Below the pieces are notes generated by a model, which did not search any database, was not told the DNA's origin, and saw only the letters and a program-made list of their open reading frames with translations. Shown piece after piece: positions 7,781 through 16,389 of a stretch of 64,000 bases of DNA. Position 1 is the stretch's first letter. Every line of letters starts with the position of its first letter. The stretch comes from Acidovorax sp. GBBC 1281. GTDB lineage: Bacteria > Pseudomonadota > Gammaproteobacteria > Burkholderiales > Burkholderiaceae_C. Where the stretch lies: contig NZ_CP097269.1 of the NCBI RefSeq assembly GCF_028473645.1, positions 310,001 to 374,000 on the forward strand, in the 5' to 3' direction. A program made the position numbers and the translations under genes.

Positions 7781-9217
7781 ATGCAGATCCGCCGCGCCAC
7801 CAAGATCGTTGCCACCCTCGGGCCCGCTTCCAGCGACCCGCAACTGCTGGAGCAGATGATCCGTGCCGGGGTCAATGTGGTGCGGCTGAACTTCAGCCAC
7901 GGCAAGGCGCAGGACCACATCGACCGCGCCATCGCCGTGCGCGAGGCCGCGCAGCGCGCGGGCCGCGAGGTGGCCATCATGGCCGACCTGCAGGGTCCGA
8001 AGATCCGCGTGGGCAAGTTCGCCGAGGGCCGCGTGCAACTGCAGCAGGGCCAGTCCTTCATCCTCGACGCGTCGCGCACCGTGCCGGGCGACGACAACGG
8101 CGTGGGCCTCGATTACAAGGAGCTGCCGCGGGACGTGAAGGCGGGCGACGTGCTGCTGCTCAATGACGGCCTGATCGTGCTGGTGGTGAACGCCGTGCGC
8201 GGCGAAGAGGTACACACCACCGTCAAGATCGGTGGCGAGCTGTCCAACAACAAGGGCATCAACAAGCAGGGCGGGGGCCTCACCGCGCCGGCCCTCACTG
8301 CCAAGGACATGGAAGACATCCGCACCGCGATGAGCTTTCAGGCCGACTACGTGGCCGTGAGCTTCCCCAAGAACGCCACCGACATGGAAATGGCGCGCCA
8401 GCTGTGCAATGTGGCTGCAGCCGAGTACCGGCACAAGCCGGGCCTGATCGCCAAGATCGAGCGGGCCGAGGCCGTGCCGCGCCTGGAGGAGATCCTGCGC
8501 GTGTCTGACGGCATCATGGTGGCGCGGGGCGACCTCGCCGTGGAGGTGGGCAACGCGGCCGTTCCTGCGCTGCAAAAGAAGATGATCCGCATGGCGCGCG
8601 ACATGGACAAGGTCGTCATCACCGCCACGCAGATGATGGAAAGCATGATCACCAACCCCGTGCCCACGCGCGCCGAGGTGAGCGACGTGGCCAACGCCGT
8701 GCTGGACGGCACCGATGCCGTGATGCTGAGCGCCGAGACCGCCGCGGGCAAGTACCCGCTGGAGACGGTGGAGGAGATGGCCAAGATCTGCGCCGCCGCC
8801 GAGGCGGCGGAAGACCCCGAACGCGATTCCGACTTCACCGGCCAGACGCTGGGCCGCATCGACCAGTCCATCGCCATGGGCGCGCTCTTCACCGCCCACC
8901 ACCTGGGGGCCAAGGCCATCGTGGCCATGACGGAGAGCGGATCCACCGCGCTGTGGATGAGCCGCCACCGCATCCACATTCCCATCTACGCGCTCACCCC
9001 CAAGGTGGCCACGCAGCGCAAGATGGCCATGTACCGCAACGTGCGCCCGCTGCTCATGGACACCAGCGCCGACCGCGACACCGCGCTGGAGCAGGCCGAA
9101 GGCCGCCTCAAGAGCCGCAACATCGTGCAGCAGGGCGACCTGTACGCGATCACGTGCGGCGAGCCGATGGGCGCGCCGGGCGGAACCAATATGCTGAAGA
9201 TCTGCCGCGCCAGCTGA
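7781..9217 (+). CDS. pyk: Pyruvate kinase
   Basis: Converts phosphoenolpyruvate and ADP to pyruvate and ATP in glycolysis. The 478-residue protein opens with RRATKIVATLGPASS and carries NFSHGKAQDH, the K+/Mg2+ region DLQGPKIRVGKF, the active-site segment GLIAKIERAEAVPRLEEIL, the MVARGDLAVE motif and ATQMMESM. The C-terminal regulatory domain is complete. Start chosen at 7781 (MQIRRATK) because family members begin close to RRATK; an in-frame ATG at 7760 would add seven residues. The 3' end overlaps the convergent PAP2 gene by 68 bases. Confidence 0.95.
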   Translation: MQIRRATKIVATLGPASSDPQLLEQMIRAGVNVVRLNFSHGKAQDHIDRAIAVREAAQRAGREVAIMADLQGPKIRVGKFAEGRVQLQQGQSFILDASRTVPGDDNGVGLDYKELPRDVKAGDVLLLNDGLIVLVVNAVRGEEVHTTVKIGGELSNNKGINKQGGGLTAPALTAKDMEDIRTAMSFQADYVAVSFPKNATDMEMARQLCNVAAAEYRHKPGLIAKIERAEAVPRLEEILRVSDGIMVARGDLAVEVGNAAVPALQKKMIRMARDMDKVVITATQMMESMITNPVPTRAEVSDVANAVLDGTDAVMLSAETAAGKYPLETVEEMAKICAAAEAAEDPERDSDFTGQTLGRIDQSIAMGALFTAHHLGAKAIVAMTESGSTALWMSRHRIHIPIYALTPKVATQRKMAMYRNVRPLLMDTSADRDTALEQAEGRLKSRNIVQQGDLYAITCGEPMGAPGGTNMLKICRAS

Positions 9218-9740
9218 GCGCGTGCCGCAGCAGGGCCCTGGCGAACAGGGCGCTCGCGCAGCCGGTCAGGGCCCCTGCCAGCACGTCCGCGGGAAAGTGC
9301 ACGCCCAGGCAGACACGGCTCCACGCCACGGCCGCCGCCAACCCGAAGGCCAGCCATTGCCAGGGCGCGTGGCGCCGCCGGTGCAGCCCCAGGGCCAACC
9401 CCTGGGCCAGCGCGAACGCGCCGGTGGCATGCATGCTGGGAAAGCCCGCGCGGACGCCGTGCTCGATCCACTGCACGCCGAGGCCCAACTGCCCCGGGCG
9501 GGGCATGGGAACCCATGCTCGGACGCCGCGCGCGGCGCACCAGGCGACCACCACGGCCACCAGGCTCAGCATGAGTGCCTGGCGCAGCCGGGGGCTGCCA
9601 AAGGCCAGGCCCGCGGCCACCAGAAGCCCCGCAAGGATGGGGAACCCCTGCGACAGCCAGCGCGCGGCGGTCACGATGCCGGCCGGGGTCGCTGCCGTGG
9701 CGTTCACGGCCGTGAACAGGGCCAGTTCAATGGACAGCAT
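9150..9740 (-). CDS. PAP2-family membrane phosphatase (undecaprenyl-diphosphatase-like)
   Basis: A 196-residue integral membrane protein with about five hydrophobic segments. PAP2 phosphatase motifs are in order: RAWVPMPRP (variant of KxxxxxxRP, res ~76-84), GFPSMHATGAF (PSGH-like, SMHA, ~102) and SRVCLGVHFPADVLAG (SRxxxxxHxxxD, ~143). This set fits BcrC/YbjG-type lipid phosphatases acting on undecaprenyl diphosphate at the periplasmic face; the substrate is inferred. Its start overlaps the end of the second PAP2 gene by 14 bases, so the two are probably cotranscribed. Its 3' end runs 68 bases into the convergent pyk. Confidence 0.78.
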   Translation of the reverse strand: MLSIELALFTAVNATAATPAGIVTAARWLSQGFPILAGLLVAAGLAFGSPRLRQALMLSLVAVVVAWCAARGVRAWVPMPRPGQLGLGVQWIEHGVRAGFPSMHATGAFALAQGLALGLHRRRHAPWQWLAFGLAAAVAWSRVCLGVHFPADVLAGALTGCASALFARALLRHALSWRGRSSAYWFRPARPSARRT

Positions 9741-10548
9741 GGGCGTCGGCCTCGGCGGGCAGCTGGCTGTCCAGTTCCGGGAAGTGCCGGTGCATCCACT
9801 GTCCCACGAGGTCGCAAAGCCAGCCCGTCATCCAGCAGAACCAGCCGGTCCACAGCGTGTGGCTGGTGAAGTGGGCGCCCCGTGCCTGCTGCGCCAGTCC
9901 CAGGACCACGCCGGCGGCCAGGGCGCCGGCCAGCCACCAGCGCGCGGCGCGCGGCGCCTTGTGGCGCAGGGCGAAATAGCCACCGAGGAATGCAAAGCCG
10001 GCCGAGGCATGTCCTGCCGGAAAGCAGTGGCCGCCACCGCCGTCCATGACGCCCAGGGCCCAATGCGAGGCGTAGCGCGCCACGCCGCCGAACTCCGACA
10101 GATCCCAGGGGCAACTGGTGGTGCTGCCCTGCTTGAGCAGCGCAATCACCCCCAGCGACAGCAGGGCGCTGATCGCCATCTGCACCCGCTCGCCATGGTC
10201 CAGCCGGCGCAGCACGCCCACCGGCCACCACACGCCGACAGCAAGCACCAGCACCAGCACCAGCACCAGCACCAGCACCAGCACCAGCACCAGCACCAGC
10301 ACCAGCACCAGCACCAGCACCCAGCCCAGCCGCCGCGCGCCTTCGTGCAGGACGTGCACGAAAAGCCAATGGTCGCGCAAGGGAAAGCCATGGGCCGAGC
10401 TGAACAGGCGGGCCAGATCGAGGTCCAGGCCCGAGGTGTCCCAGGCCATGAGTGCGACCAGAATGGCCAGCGCCCAGGCCAGCGGTTGAAGCGGAGGGGC
10501 GGAGCGGGGCGCGGCAGGTGCGGCGCCGGGGGAGGCTGAAATCGGCAT
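9727..10548 (-). CDS. PAP2-family membrane phosphatase with Val-Leu repeat segment
   Basis: A 273-residue membrane protein. PAP2 motifs: LKQGSTTSCPWDL, HCFPAGHASAGFAFL (PSGH-like with the catalytic His) and ARGAHFTSHTLWTGW (the R..H...T/D type). This is the class found beside lipid A or phosphoethanolamine-modifying systems. Residues ~76-101 are a pure (Val-Leu)13 run encoded by 13 copies of a hexanucleotide and predicted to form a membrane helix. The gene is divergent from a response regulator/sensor kinase pair 96 bases away, which may regulate it. The second PAP2 gene follows with overlap. Confidence 0.8.
   Translation of the reverse strand: MPISASPGAAPAAPRSAPPLQPLAWALAILVALMAWDTSGLDLDLARLFSSAHGFPLRDHWLFVHVLHEGARRLGWVLVLVLVLVLVLVLVLVLVLVLVLVLAVGVWWPVGVLRRLDHGERVQMAISALLSLGVIALLKQGSTTSCPWDLSEFGGVARYASHWALGVMDGGGGHCFPAGHASAGFAFLGGYFALRHKAPRAARWWLAGALAAGVVLGLAQQARGAHFTSHTLWTGWFCWMTGWLCDLVGQWMHRHFPELDSQLPAEADAHAVH
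10244..10321 (-). repeat. Hexanucleotide tandem repeat, 13 x AGCACC, coding (Val-Leu)13
   Basis: Thirteen perfect AGCACC units in tandem on the plus strand (78 bp), read on the minus strand as alternating GTG/GTC-type Val and Leu codons inside the PAP2 gene. Because the unit is six bases, copy-number change keeps the frame and would lengthen or shorten a transmembrane helix by two residues per unit. The lack of any substitution suggests recent expansion. Confidence 0.95.
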
Positions 10549-10644
10549 GGGGGCGGACGATAGGCAGCCGCTCTTAACGCCGTCTTAACGGGTCCGGACG
10601 GCTGGGGTCATGGAACGCCGCGCATCGCGGTGACAATCGCCTCC

Positions 10645-11346
10645 ATGCGAATCCTCGTGGTCGAAGACGATGCAGGCATTGCCGACGGCCTGCGCACCAA
10701 CCTGCACCAGCGCGGCTATGCGGTGGACGTGTGTTCCAGCGTGGCGGCCGCCTGGAGCGCCTTGCGCATGGAGCGGTTCGATGCCGTGCTGCTGGACCTG
10801 GGCCTGCCCGATGGCGATGGCGCCCAGCTGCTGCGCCGGTTGCGCCACAGCCCGCCCGGTGCCCCGGGCGCGCCCGCGCTGCCCGATCCGGCCATGCCGG
10901 TGCTGATCCTCACCGCCCGGGACCAGGTCCACCAGCGCATCGCAGGGCTGGACGAAGGCGCCGACGACTACCTGGCCAAGCCGTTCGACGTGGACGAACT
11001 GGAAGCCCGCCTGCGCGCCCTGCTGCGCCGGGCTGCGGGCCGGGCATCGCCCACCATCCGCCATGGTGACCTGGAGGTGGACCCCGCCGCGCGCACCGTG
11101 CGCCGGGCAGGGCAGCAGGTGGACATGTCCCCGCGCGAGTTTTCGGTGCTGCTGGTGCTGCTGGAGTCGCGCGGCTGGGTGCTGTCGCGCCAGCAGATCG
11201 AGGAAAGCCTCTACAACTGGCAAAGCGCCGTGGAGAGCAATGCGGTGGAAGTGCACATCCACCACCTGCGCCGCAAGCTCGGCAGCGGGCGCATCCAGAC
11301 CATGCGCGGCGTGGGCTACTTCATGCCGCTGGAGGACACGCCATGA
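10645..11346 (+). CDS. OmpR/PhoB-family response regulator (QseB/PmrA-like)
   Basis: A 233-residue two-domain DNA-binding regulator. The receiver domain has the acidic pair EDD (res 7-9), the phosphoacceptor Asp51 in LLDLGLPDGDG, Thr in ILTARD and Lys in LAKPFDVDEL. The C-terminal winged helix includes the DLEVDPAARTVRRAG start, the MSPREFSVLLVLLE helix and VHIHHLRRKLGSGRIQTMRGVGY. An ATG at 10645 begins directly with MRILVVEDD; the upstream GTG at 10630 is less likely. The gene overlaps the sensor kinase start by 4 bases (ATGA) and is divergent from a PAP2 phosphatase operon, a plausible target. Confidence 0.9.
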   Translation: MRILVVEDDAGIADGLRTNLHQRGYAVDVCSSVAAAWSALRMERFDAVLLDLGLPDGDGAQLLRRLRHSPPGAPGAPALPDPAMPVLILTARDQVHQRIAGLDEGADDYLAKPFDVDELEARLRALLRRAAGRASPTIRHGDLEVDPAARTVRRAGQQVDMSPREFSVLLVLLESRGWVLSRQQIEESLYNWQSAVESNAVEVHIHHLRRKLGSGRIQTMRGVGYFMPLEDTP

Positions 11347-12761
11347 GCCGCGTCCTTCCGACCGACCCACCGATCCCCGAGCCCGCCGACACCGCCGCGA
11401 CGCCCGTGCCACCTGTGCGCAGGGGTTCGCTCATGCGGCGCCTGCTGCTGTGGACGCTGGGCGCGCTGGTGGTCGTGTGGGGCACCTTCGTCGGGCTGGG
11501 CTACCAGACCGGGGTGCACGAGGCCGACGAGCTCACCGACGGACACCTGGCCAGCGTCGCCGCGCTGCTGCTCAATTTGCGCGCCTCCGATGGGGTCGAG
11601 CCGTCCCTGGCCACGCAGCGCGCGCCCACGCCCTGGCTCAAGGCGCACGACTACCAGCAATCGCTGAGCGTGGTGCTGTGGGGAGCGAACGGCCAGTTGC
11701 TGTCGCGCACGGGCAGCGCGCCGCTGCCGGCGTTCGACCTGCCGGACGGCTTCGCCGACCTGGAGCTGGGCGACCCGCCGGTGTCCTGGCGCGGGTTCTC
11801 GCAGTGGGATGCGGCCCACGACCGCAAGATCATGGTGCTGCTCAACCTGGACGAGCGCGACGACCTGGCCGACGACATCGCCGGCCAGATCATCGAGCCC
11901 GGGCTGTGGCTGCTGCCGGTGGTGGCGCTGGCGCTGGGCCTGGCGGTTCGGCGCGGGCTGCGGCCGCTGTACTCGCTGTCGGACGCCGTGGCCCGGCTGG
12001 ACGTGGTGCGGGCCGAGCGGCTGGACGCCGGCAACGCCCCGCGCGAGCTCGACCCGATGGTCGTGTCCATCAACACCCTGCTGGACCGCCAGCAGGCGGC
12101 GCTGGCGCGCGAGCGGCGGCTGGCCAACGAGGTGGCGCACGAGCTGCGCACGCCGCTGTCGTCCATCGTGCTGCAGGCGCGGGCGCTGGACGGGGGGCTG
12201 TCGGCGCAGGAGCAGGCCCAGGCGCTGGCCCGCATCGGGCAGGATGCGCTGCGCGCCGGGCATGTGCTCAACCAGCTCCTCGCCCTGGCACGCGCCAGCC
12301 GCACCCAGCTGCACGAGGCGGCCGCGCCCGTCGATCTGGCCGAACTGGCGCGCCGCGTGAGCGCCGACTACGCCCAGGCCGCCTGGGCGCGCGAGGACAG
12401 CATCGCCGTCGCGGCGCCCGGCGCGCTGGTCTGGCACGGCAACGCGGTGCTGCTGGAGATCGCCCTGCGCAACCTGCTGGAAAACGCCCTCAAGCACACG
12501 CCCCACGGCACCCGCATCGAGGTGCAGCTGGGGCAGGCCGAACACGGCGGCCCCTGGCTGCAGGTGGTGGACGACGGCGCCCGGCACCATGACCAGGGCG
12601 CTGCGCCCGCACCGGTGGACAGCCTGCACCTGGGACACGAGATCGTCGCGCGCGTGGCGGAGGCGCACGGCGCACGCTTCGGCCCGGGCGCCGTACCGCC
12701 GCCATTCACCACCTGCTACCGTCTGGAATTCATGGATTCCCCGGCGGGGCCGACCGGATAA
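11343..12761 (+). CDS. Sensor histidine kinase with degenerate ATP-binding domain
   Basis: A 472-residue membrane kinase, partner of the upstream response regulator. One TM helix lies at res ~30-55, a periplasmic domain follows, then a second TM helix around 190-205, and a dimerisation domain with H-box [13 protein letters not shown] (His ~266). The N-box is clear ([12 protein letters not shown]). The following G1 and G2 boxes are poor: VVDDGARHH replaces DNGPG and LHLGHEIV replaces GLGLG, with a shortened lid. It may be a weak kinase or mainly a phosphatase. Starts in the regulator stop (ATGA). A TAAAAT -10-like element overlaps its end and may serve fba. Confidence 0.87.
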   Translation: MSRVLPTDPPIPEPADTAATPVPPVRRGSLMRRLLLWTLGALVVVWGTFVGLGYQTGVHEADELTDGHLASVAALLLNLRASDGVEPSLATQRAPTPWLKAHDYQQSLSVVLWGANGQLLSRTGSAPLPAFDLPDGFADLELGDPPVSWRGFSQWDAAHDRKIMVLLNLDERDDLADDIAGQIIEPGLWLLPVVALALGLAVRRGLRPLYSLSDAVARLDVVRAERLDAGNAPRELDPMVVSINTLLDRQQAALARERRLANEVAHELRTPLSSIVLQARALDGGLSAQEQAQALARIGQDALRAGHVLNQLLALARASRTQLHEAAAPVDLAELARRVSADYAQAAWAREDSIAVAAPGALVWHGNAVLLEIALRNLLENALKHTPHGTRIEVQLGQAEHGGPWLQVVDDGARHHDQGAAPAPVDSLHLGHEIVARVAEAHGARFGPGAVPPPFTTCYRLEFMDSPAGPTG

Positions 12762-12853
12762 AATCGCCGGTTACGAAGCGGTTACCACCGCGGCCGACGG
12801 CCTTCCAGGGCCTGCGTGCCTTCCCCACTGCCCACCTTGAACGGACCCATCCC

Positions 12854-13918
12854 ATGCCTCTCGTCTCGATGCGCGAACTACTCGACCATGCCGCCGAAAA
12901 CCGCTACGGCATTCCCGCCTTCAACGTGAACAACCTGGAACAGGTCCAGGCCGTCATGGCCGCCGCCGACGAGACGGGCGCCCCGGTCATCCTGCAGGCC
13001 AGTGCCGGCGCCCGCAAGTACGCCGGCGAAGCCTTCATCAAGCACCTGATCCAGGCCGCCGTCGAGGCCTACCCCCACATTCCCCTGGTCATGCACCAGG
13101 ACCACGGTCAGAACCCCGCCGTGTGCCAGGGCGCGATCGACCTGGGTTTTTCGTCCGTGATGATGGACGGCTCGCTCGAGGCCGACGGCAAGACCATCGC
13201 CAGCTACGAATACAACGTGGACGTGACGCGCAAGGTCGTGGACATGGCGCACAAGGTCGGCGTCACGGTCGAGGGCGAACTGGGCTGCCTGGGCTCGCTG
13301 GAGACCATGAAGGGCGACAAGGAAGACGGCCATGGCACCGACGCCACCATGACGCGCGAGCAACTGCTGACCGATCCCGAGCAGGCCGCCGACTTCGTCA
13401 AGCGCACCCAGCTCGACGCGCTGGCCATCGCCATCGGCACCAGCCACGGCGCCTACAAGTTCACGCGCAAGCCCACGGGCGACATCCTGGCCATCGACCG
13501 CATCCAGGAAATCCACCGCCGCATCCCCAACACCCACCTGGTGATGCACGGCAGCTCCAGCGTGCCGCAGGATCTGCTGGAGATCATTCGCCAGTACGGC
13601 GGCAACATGAAGGAAACCTACGGCGTGCCCGTCGAGGAAATCCAGAAGGCCATCCAGATCGGCGTGCGCAAGATCAACATCGACACCGACATCCGCCTAG
13701 CCATGACGGGCGCCGTGCGCAAGTTCCTGGCCGAGAACCCCGAAAAGTTCGACGCCCGCGAATGGCTCAAGCCCGCGCGCGAGGCCGCCAAGGCCATCTG
13801 CAAGCAGCGCTACATCGAGTTCGGCTGCGAAGGCCAGGCGCCCAAGATCAAGGGCCACAGCCTGCAGGTCGTGGCCGGCCAGTACGCCGCGGGCGCGCTG
13901 GCCCAGGTGGTGAACTGA
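12854..13918 (+). CDS. fba: Class II fructose-bisphosphate aldolase
   Basis: Cleaves fructose 1,6-bisphosphate to the triose phosphates in glycolysis and catalyses the reverse step in gluconeogenesis. The 354-residue length is normal for the Calvin-type class II subgroup (CbbA/FbaA). Zn-binding and catalytic segments: [11 protein letters not shown] (catalytic Asp, metal His), [24 protein letters not shown] (metal His), [10 protein letters not shown] (metal His) and KINIDTDIR. The ATG follows a short leader. A strong hairpin terminator lies about 40 bases after the stop. The gene stands alone between a two-component system and the transhydrogenase operon. Confidence 0.95.
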   Translation: MPLVSMRELLDHAAENRYGIPAFNVNNLEQVQAVMAAADETGAPVILQASAGARKYAGEAFIKHLIQAAVEAYPHIPLVMHQDHGQNPAVCQGAIDLGFSSVMMDGSLEADGKTIASYEYNVDVTRKVVDMAHKVGVTVEGELGCLGSLETMKGDKEDGHGTDATMTREQLLTDPEQAADFVKRTQLDALAIAIGTSHGAYKFTRKPTGDILAIDRIQEIHRRIPNTHLVMHGSSSVPQDLLEIIRQYGGNMKETYGVPVEEIQKAIQIGVRKINIDTDIRLAMTGAVRKFLAENPEKFDAREWLKPAREAAKAICKQRYIEFGCEGQAPKIKGHSLQVVAGQYAAGALAQVVN

Positions 13919-13958
13919 TTCCCTGCGCCGCGCGGGGGCGCTATCGCCTCCGCACGCC

Positions 13959-13990
13959 AAGGCCCGGCGCATTCGCGTGCGCCGGGCCTT
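13959..13990 (+). terminator. Rho-independent-type terminator of fba
   Basis: An 11-bp GC-rich stem (GGCCCGGCGCA with TGCGCCGGGCC) closed by a TTCGCG loop and flanked by AA and TT, so the outer pairs extend it to 13 bp. It lies 41 bases after the fba stop. The T run is short (TT, then CGTC), but the stem is very stable. Confidence 0.7.
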
Positions 13991-14087
13991 CGTCATGGGG
14001 GCGTGCCGGTGCCGCGGAGCGCATCGGGTAAGCTCGGGCCCAGTGAGCGGAGATCGCCGAGCACACGCCAGCCGGGAGACAGACAAC

Positions 14088-15203
14088 ATGCAGATAGGTG
14101 TACCAGCCGAGTCCATGGTTGGAGAAACCCGGGTCGCCGCGACCCCGGAGACGGTCAAGAAGCTCAAGGCCCAGGGCCATGCGGTGCGCATCCAGGCGGG
14201 TGCGGGCGTGGCCGCCAGCGTGCCGGATGCCGCCTATGCCGCGGCCGGCGCCGAGATCGTGGACGCCGCCGGCGCCTGGGGCGCTGACCTGGTGCTCAAG
14301 GTCCGCTGCCCCACCGAATCCGAAACGCCCCTGCTGCGCCCCGGCGCCACGCTGGTCGGCATGCTCAACCCCTTCGATGCGACCGGCCTGCAGCGGCTGG
14401 CGCAGGCGGGCGTCACTGCCTACGCGCTGGAGGCTGCGCCCCGCACCACGCGCGCCCAGAGCATGGACGTGCTGTCTTCCCAGGCCAACATCGCCGGCTA
14501 CAAGGCCGTGATGATCGCGGCCGACCGTTACCAGCGCTTCTTTCCCATGCTCATGACCGCCGCCGGCACGGTGAAGGCCGCGCGCGTGGTGGTGCTGGGC
14601 GTGGGCGTGGCCGGCCTGCAGGCCATCGCCACGGCCAAGCGGCTGGGCGCGGTGATCGAGGCCTCCGACGTGCGGCCCTCGGTCAAGGACCAGGTCGAAT
14701 CGCTGGGCGCGAAGTTCATCGACGTGCCCTTCGAAACCGACGAAGAGAAAGAGGCCGCCCAGGGCTCCGGCGGCTATGCGCGCGCCATGCCGGCCAGCTG
14801 GCTGGAACGCCAGAAGGGTGAGGTAGCCAAGCGCGTGGCCCAGGCCGACGTGGTCATCACCACCGCCCTCATTCCCGGCCGGCCCGCGCCGGTGCTGGTG
14901 ACCGAGGCGATGGTGCAGTCCATGAAGCCGGGCTCGGTGATCGTCGACATCGCCGCTCCCCAGGGCGGCAACTGCCCGCTGACCGAAGCCGGCCAGACCG
15001 TGGTGCGCCATGGCGTGACGCTGGTCGGCGAAACCAACCTGCCCGCGCTGGTGGCGGCCGATGCCTCGGCACTCTACGCGCGCAACCTGCTCGATTTCCT
15101 CAAGCTCATCATCCACCCCGAAGGGGCCCTGCACGTGGACCGGCAAGACGACATCGTCGCCGCCTGCCTCGTGGCCCATGAAGGCGCGGTCACCCGCGCA
15201 TGA
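14088..15203 (+). CDS. pntAA: NAD(P) transhydrogenase subunit alpha, part 1
   Basis: The 371-residue NAD(H)-binding domain I of proton-translocating transhydrogenase, which exchanges hydride between NADH and NADP+ using the proton gradient. Motifs: GVPAESMVGETRVAATPET at the N-terminus, RAQSMDVLSSQANIAGYKAV, the Rossmann turn VLGVGVAGLQAIATAKRLGA, and the RPAPVLVTEAMVQSM segment. Start at 14088 with a GGGAG-like site 10-15 bases upstream. The membrane part (pntAB) and pntB follow on the same strand, but a 249-codon lipoprotein gene is interposed, which is unusual. Confidence 0.93.
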   Translation: MQIGVPAESMVGETRVAATPETVKKLKAQGHAVRIQAGAGVAASVPDAAYAAAGAEIVDAAGAWGADLVLKVRCPTESETPLLRPGATLVGMLNPFDATGLQRLAQAGVTAYALEAAPRTTRAQSMDVLSSQANIAGYKAVMIAADRYQRFFPMLMTAAGTVKAARVVVLGVGVAGLQAIATAKRLGAVIEASDVRPSVKDQVESLGAKFIDVPFETDEEKEAAQGSGGYARAMPASWLERQKGEVAKRVAQADVVITTALIPGRPAPVLVTEAMVQSMKPGSVIVDIAAPQGGNCPLTEAGQTVVRHGVTLVGETNLPALVAADASALYARNLLDFLKLIIHPEGALHVDRQDDIVAACLVAHEGAVTRA

Positions 15204-15219
15204 CAAGACAAGCATTCCT

Positions 15220-15966
15220 GTGAAGACCCGGCTTTCATCCCTGCTCCCCCTGTCCCCCCGCCTTGGCGGCCCGCTGCTGGCCATCGCCTCGCTGCTCACC
15301 CTGGCCGCCTGCGCGCCCGTGCAGCCCGCGCTGCCGCACGTGGGCCGTGCGCAGCTGGAACTGCCGCCCGGCGACTGGGAGGTGCTCGGCCGCCGCGACG
15401 AGGTGATCGACGTGCTGCCCGACGACACCTCCGCCGACCTGCCCACGCAGATGACCGCCATGGGCCTGCGCGGTCCGGGCAAGGACCGGCCGCTGCTGGC
15501 CGTGCTGCTGGTGCAGACCAACAGCACCAACTACCCGCGCGACACCACGCTGTGGACGGCCCCGTGCCCCCAGCAGCAGGGCGTGTTCGTCGAGGACAAG
15601 GCCCAGGGCAGCCCCGCGCGCATCGACTGCCTGCGCTACAAGCGCCGCGCCGATACCGAGGACTACCTGGCCAAGAACCGCCCCGCCGTGGCGCAGTGGC
15701 TGTCCATGAACCAGGCGGCGCCCACCAAGCCGTACTCGCACGTGTTCTTCCGCTATGCCACCAACGGCGGCGCCATCGTCACCATCGATGCGCTGGTCGA
15801 TCAGCGCCTGGTGCGCCCACCCACGCGCGACAACGAGGCCTTCCTGCGCGCCGGCCGTCCGGCGCTGGAGTGGGGCGACAAGATGGCGCAGGCCGCGCGG
15901 TTGAGCACCGCGATGATGGACGGCCGGCTGATCGTGCCGCCGTTCCCGATCGCCCCGCCGCAGTAG
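15220..15966 (+). CDS. Putative lipoprotein lying within the pnt operon
   Basis: A 248-residue protein of unknown function. The likely GTG start (15220) gives a basic N-terminus, a hydrophobic stretch and a lipobox-like LLTLAACA, so it is probably lipid-anchored. The mature part has no domain I recognise; it contains two or three Cys and a DYLAKNRPAVAQWLSMN segment. Upstream in-frame codons overlap pntAA and are not credible coding. It lies 16 bases after pntAA and 78 before pntAB, all on one strand, hence likely cotranscribed. A role in transhydrogenase assembly is conceivable, but nothing in the sequence shows it. Confidence 0.72.
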   Translation: MKTRLSSLLPLSPRLGGPLLAIASLLTLAACAPVQPALPHVGRAQLELPPGDWEVLGRRDEVIDVLPDDTSADLPTQMTAMGLRGPGKDRPLLAVLLVQTNSTNYPRDTTLWTAPCPQQQGVFVEDKAQGSPARIDCLRYKRRADTEDYLAKNRPAVAQWLSMNQAAPTKPYSHVFFRYATNGGAIVTIDALVDQRLVRPPTRDNEAFLRAGRPALEWGDKMAQAARLSTAMMDGRLIVPPFPIAPPQ

Positions 15967-16044
15967 CCATTCCGTCGTTCCGCCGTTCAGCCAGTCGTCC
16001 GTTCCTTCGCCCCGTTCGCCCCTTCACCTTCAAGGAGTGCTGCC

Positions 16045-16389
16045 ATGGATGCCGTTTCCCCCACGCTGATCAACCTGATCATCTTCGTGCTGGCCATCTA
16101 TGTCGGCTACCACGTGGTGTGGACCGTGACCCCGGCGCTGCACACGCCGCTGATGGCGGTGACGAATGCGATCTCGGCCATCGTGATCGTCGGCGCCATG
16201 CTGGCCGCAGCCCTCACCGAGACCACCCTGGGCAAGACCATGGGCGTGCTCGCGGTGGCGCTGGCCGCGGTGAACGTGTTCGGCGGCTTCCTCGTCACGC
16301 GGCGCATGCTGGAGATGTTCCGCAAGAAGGAGCGCAAGCCCGCGTCCCCCGCTGCCGCCGGCACCGCTTCCGACAAGGCCGCGCCATGA
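16045..16389 (+). CDS. pntAB: NAD(P) transhydrogenase subunit alpha, part 2 (membrane)
   Basis: A 114-residue membrane subunit with three hydrophobic helices: NLIIFVLAIYVGYHVVW, a middle helix around AISAIVIVGAMLAAA and a third around VLAVALAAVNVFGGFLV. It corresponds to the membrane part at the C-terminal end of the E. coli alpha subunit, split here as in many alpha- and betaproteobacteria. AAGGAG precedes the ATG. The stop overlaps the pntB start (ATGA). Confidence 0.92.
   Translation: MDAVSPTLINLIIFVLAIYVGYHVVWTVTPALHTPLMAVTNAISAIVIVGAMLAAALTETTLGKTMGVLAVALAAVNVFGGFLVTRRMLEMFRKKERKPASPAAAGTASDKAAP

Noticed and set aside
10244..10321. CRISPR-like array
   Set aside because: It is a perfect six-base tandem repeat without spacers, and it is coding.
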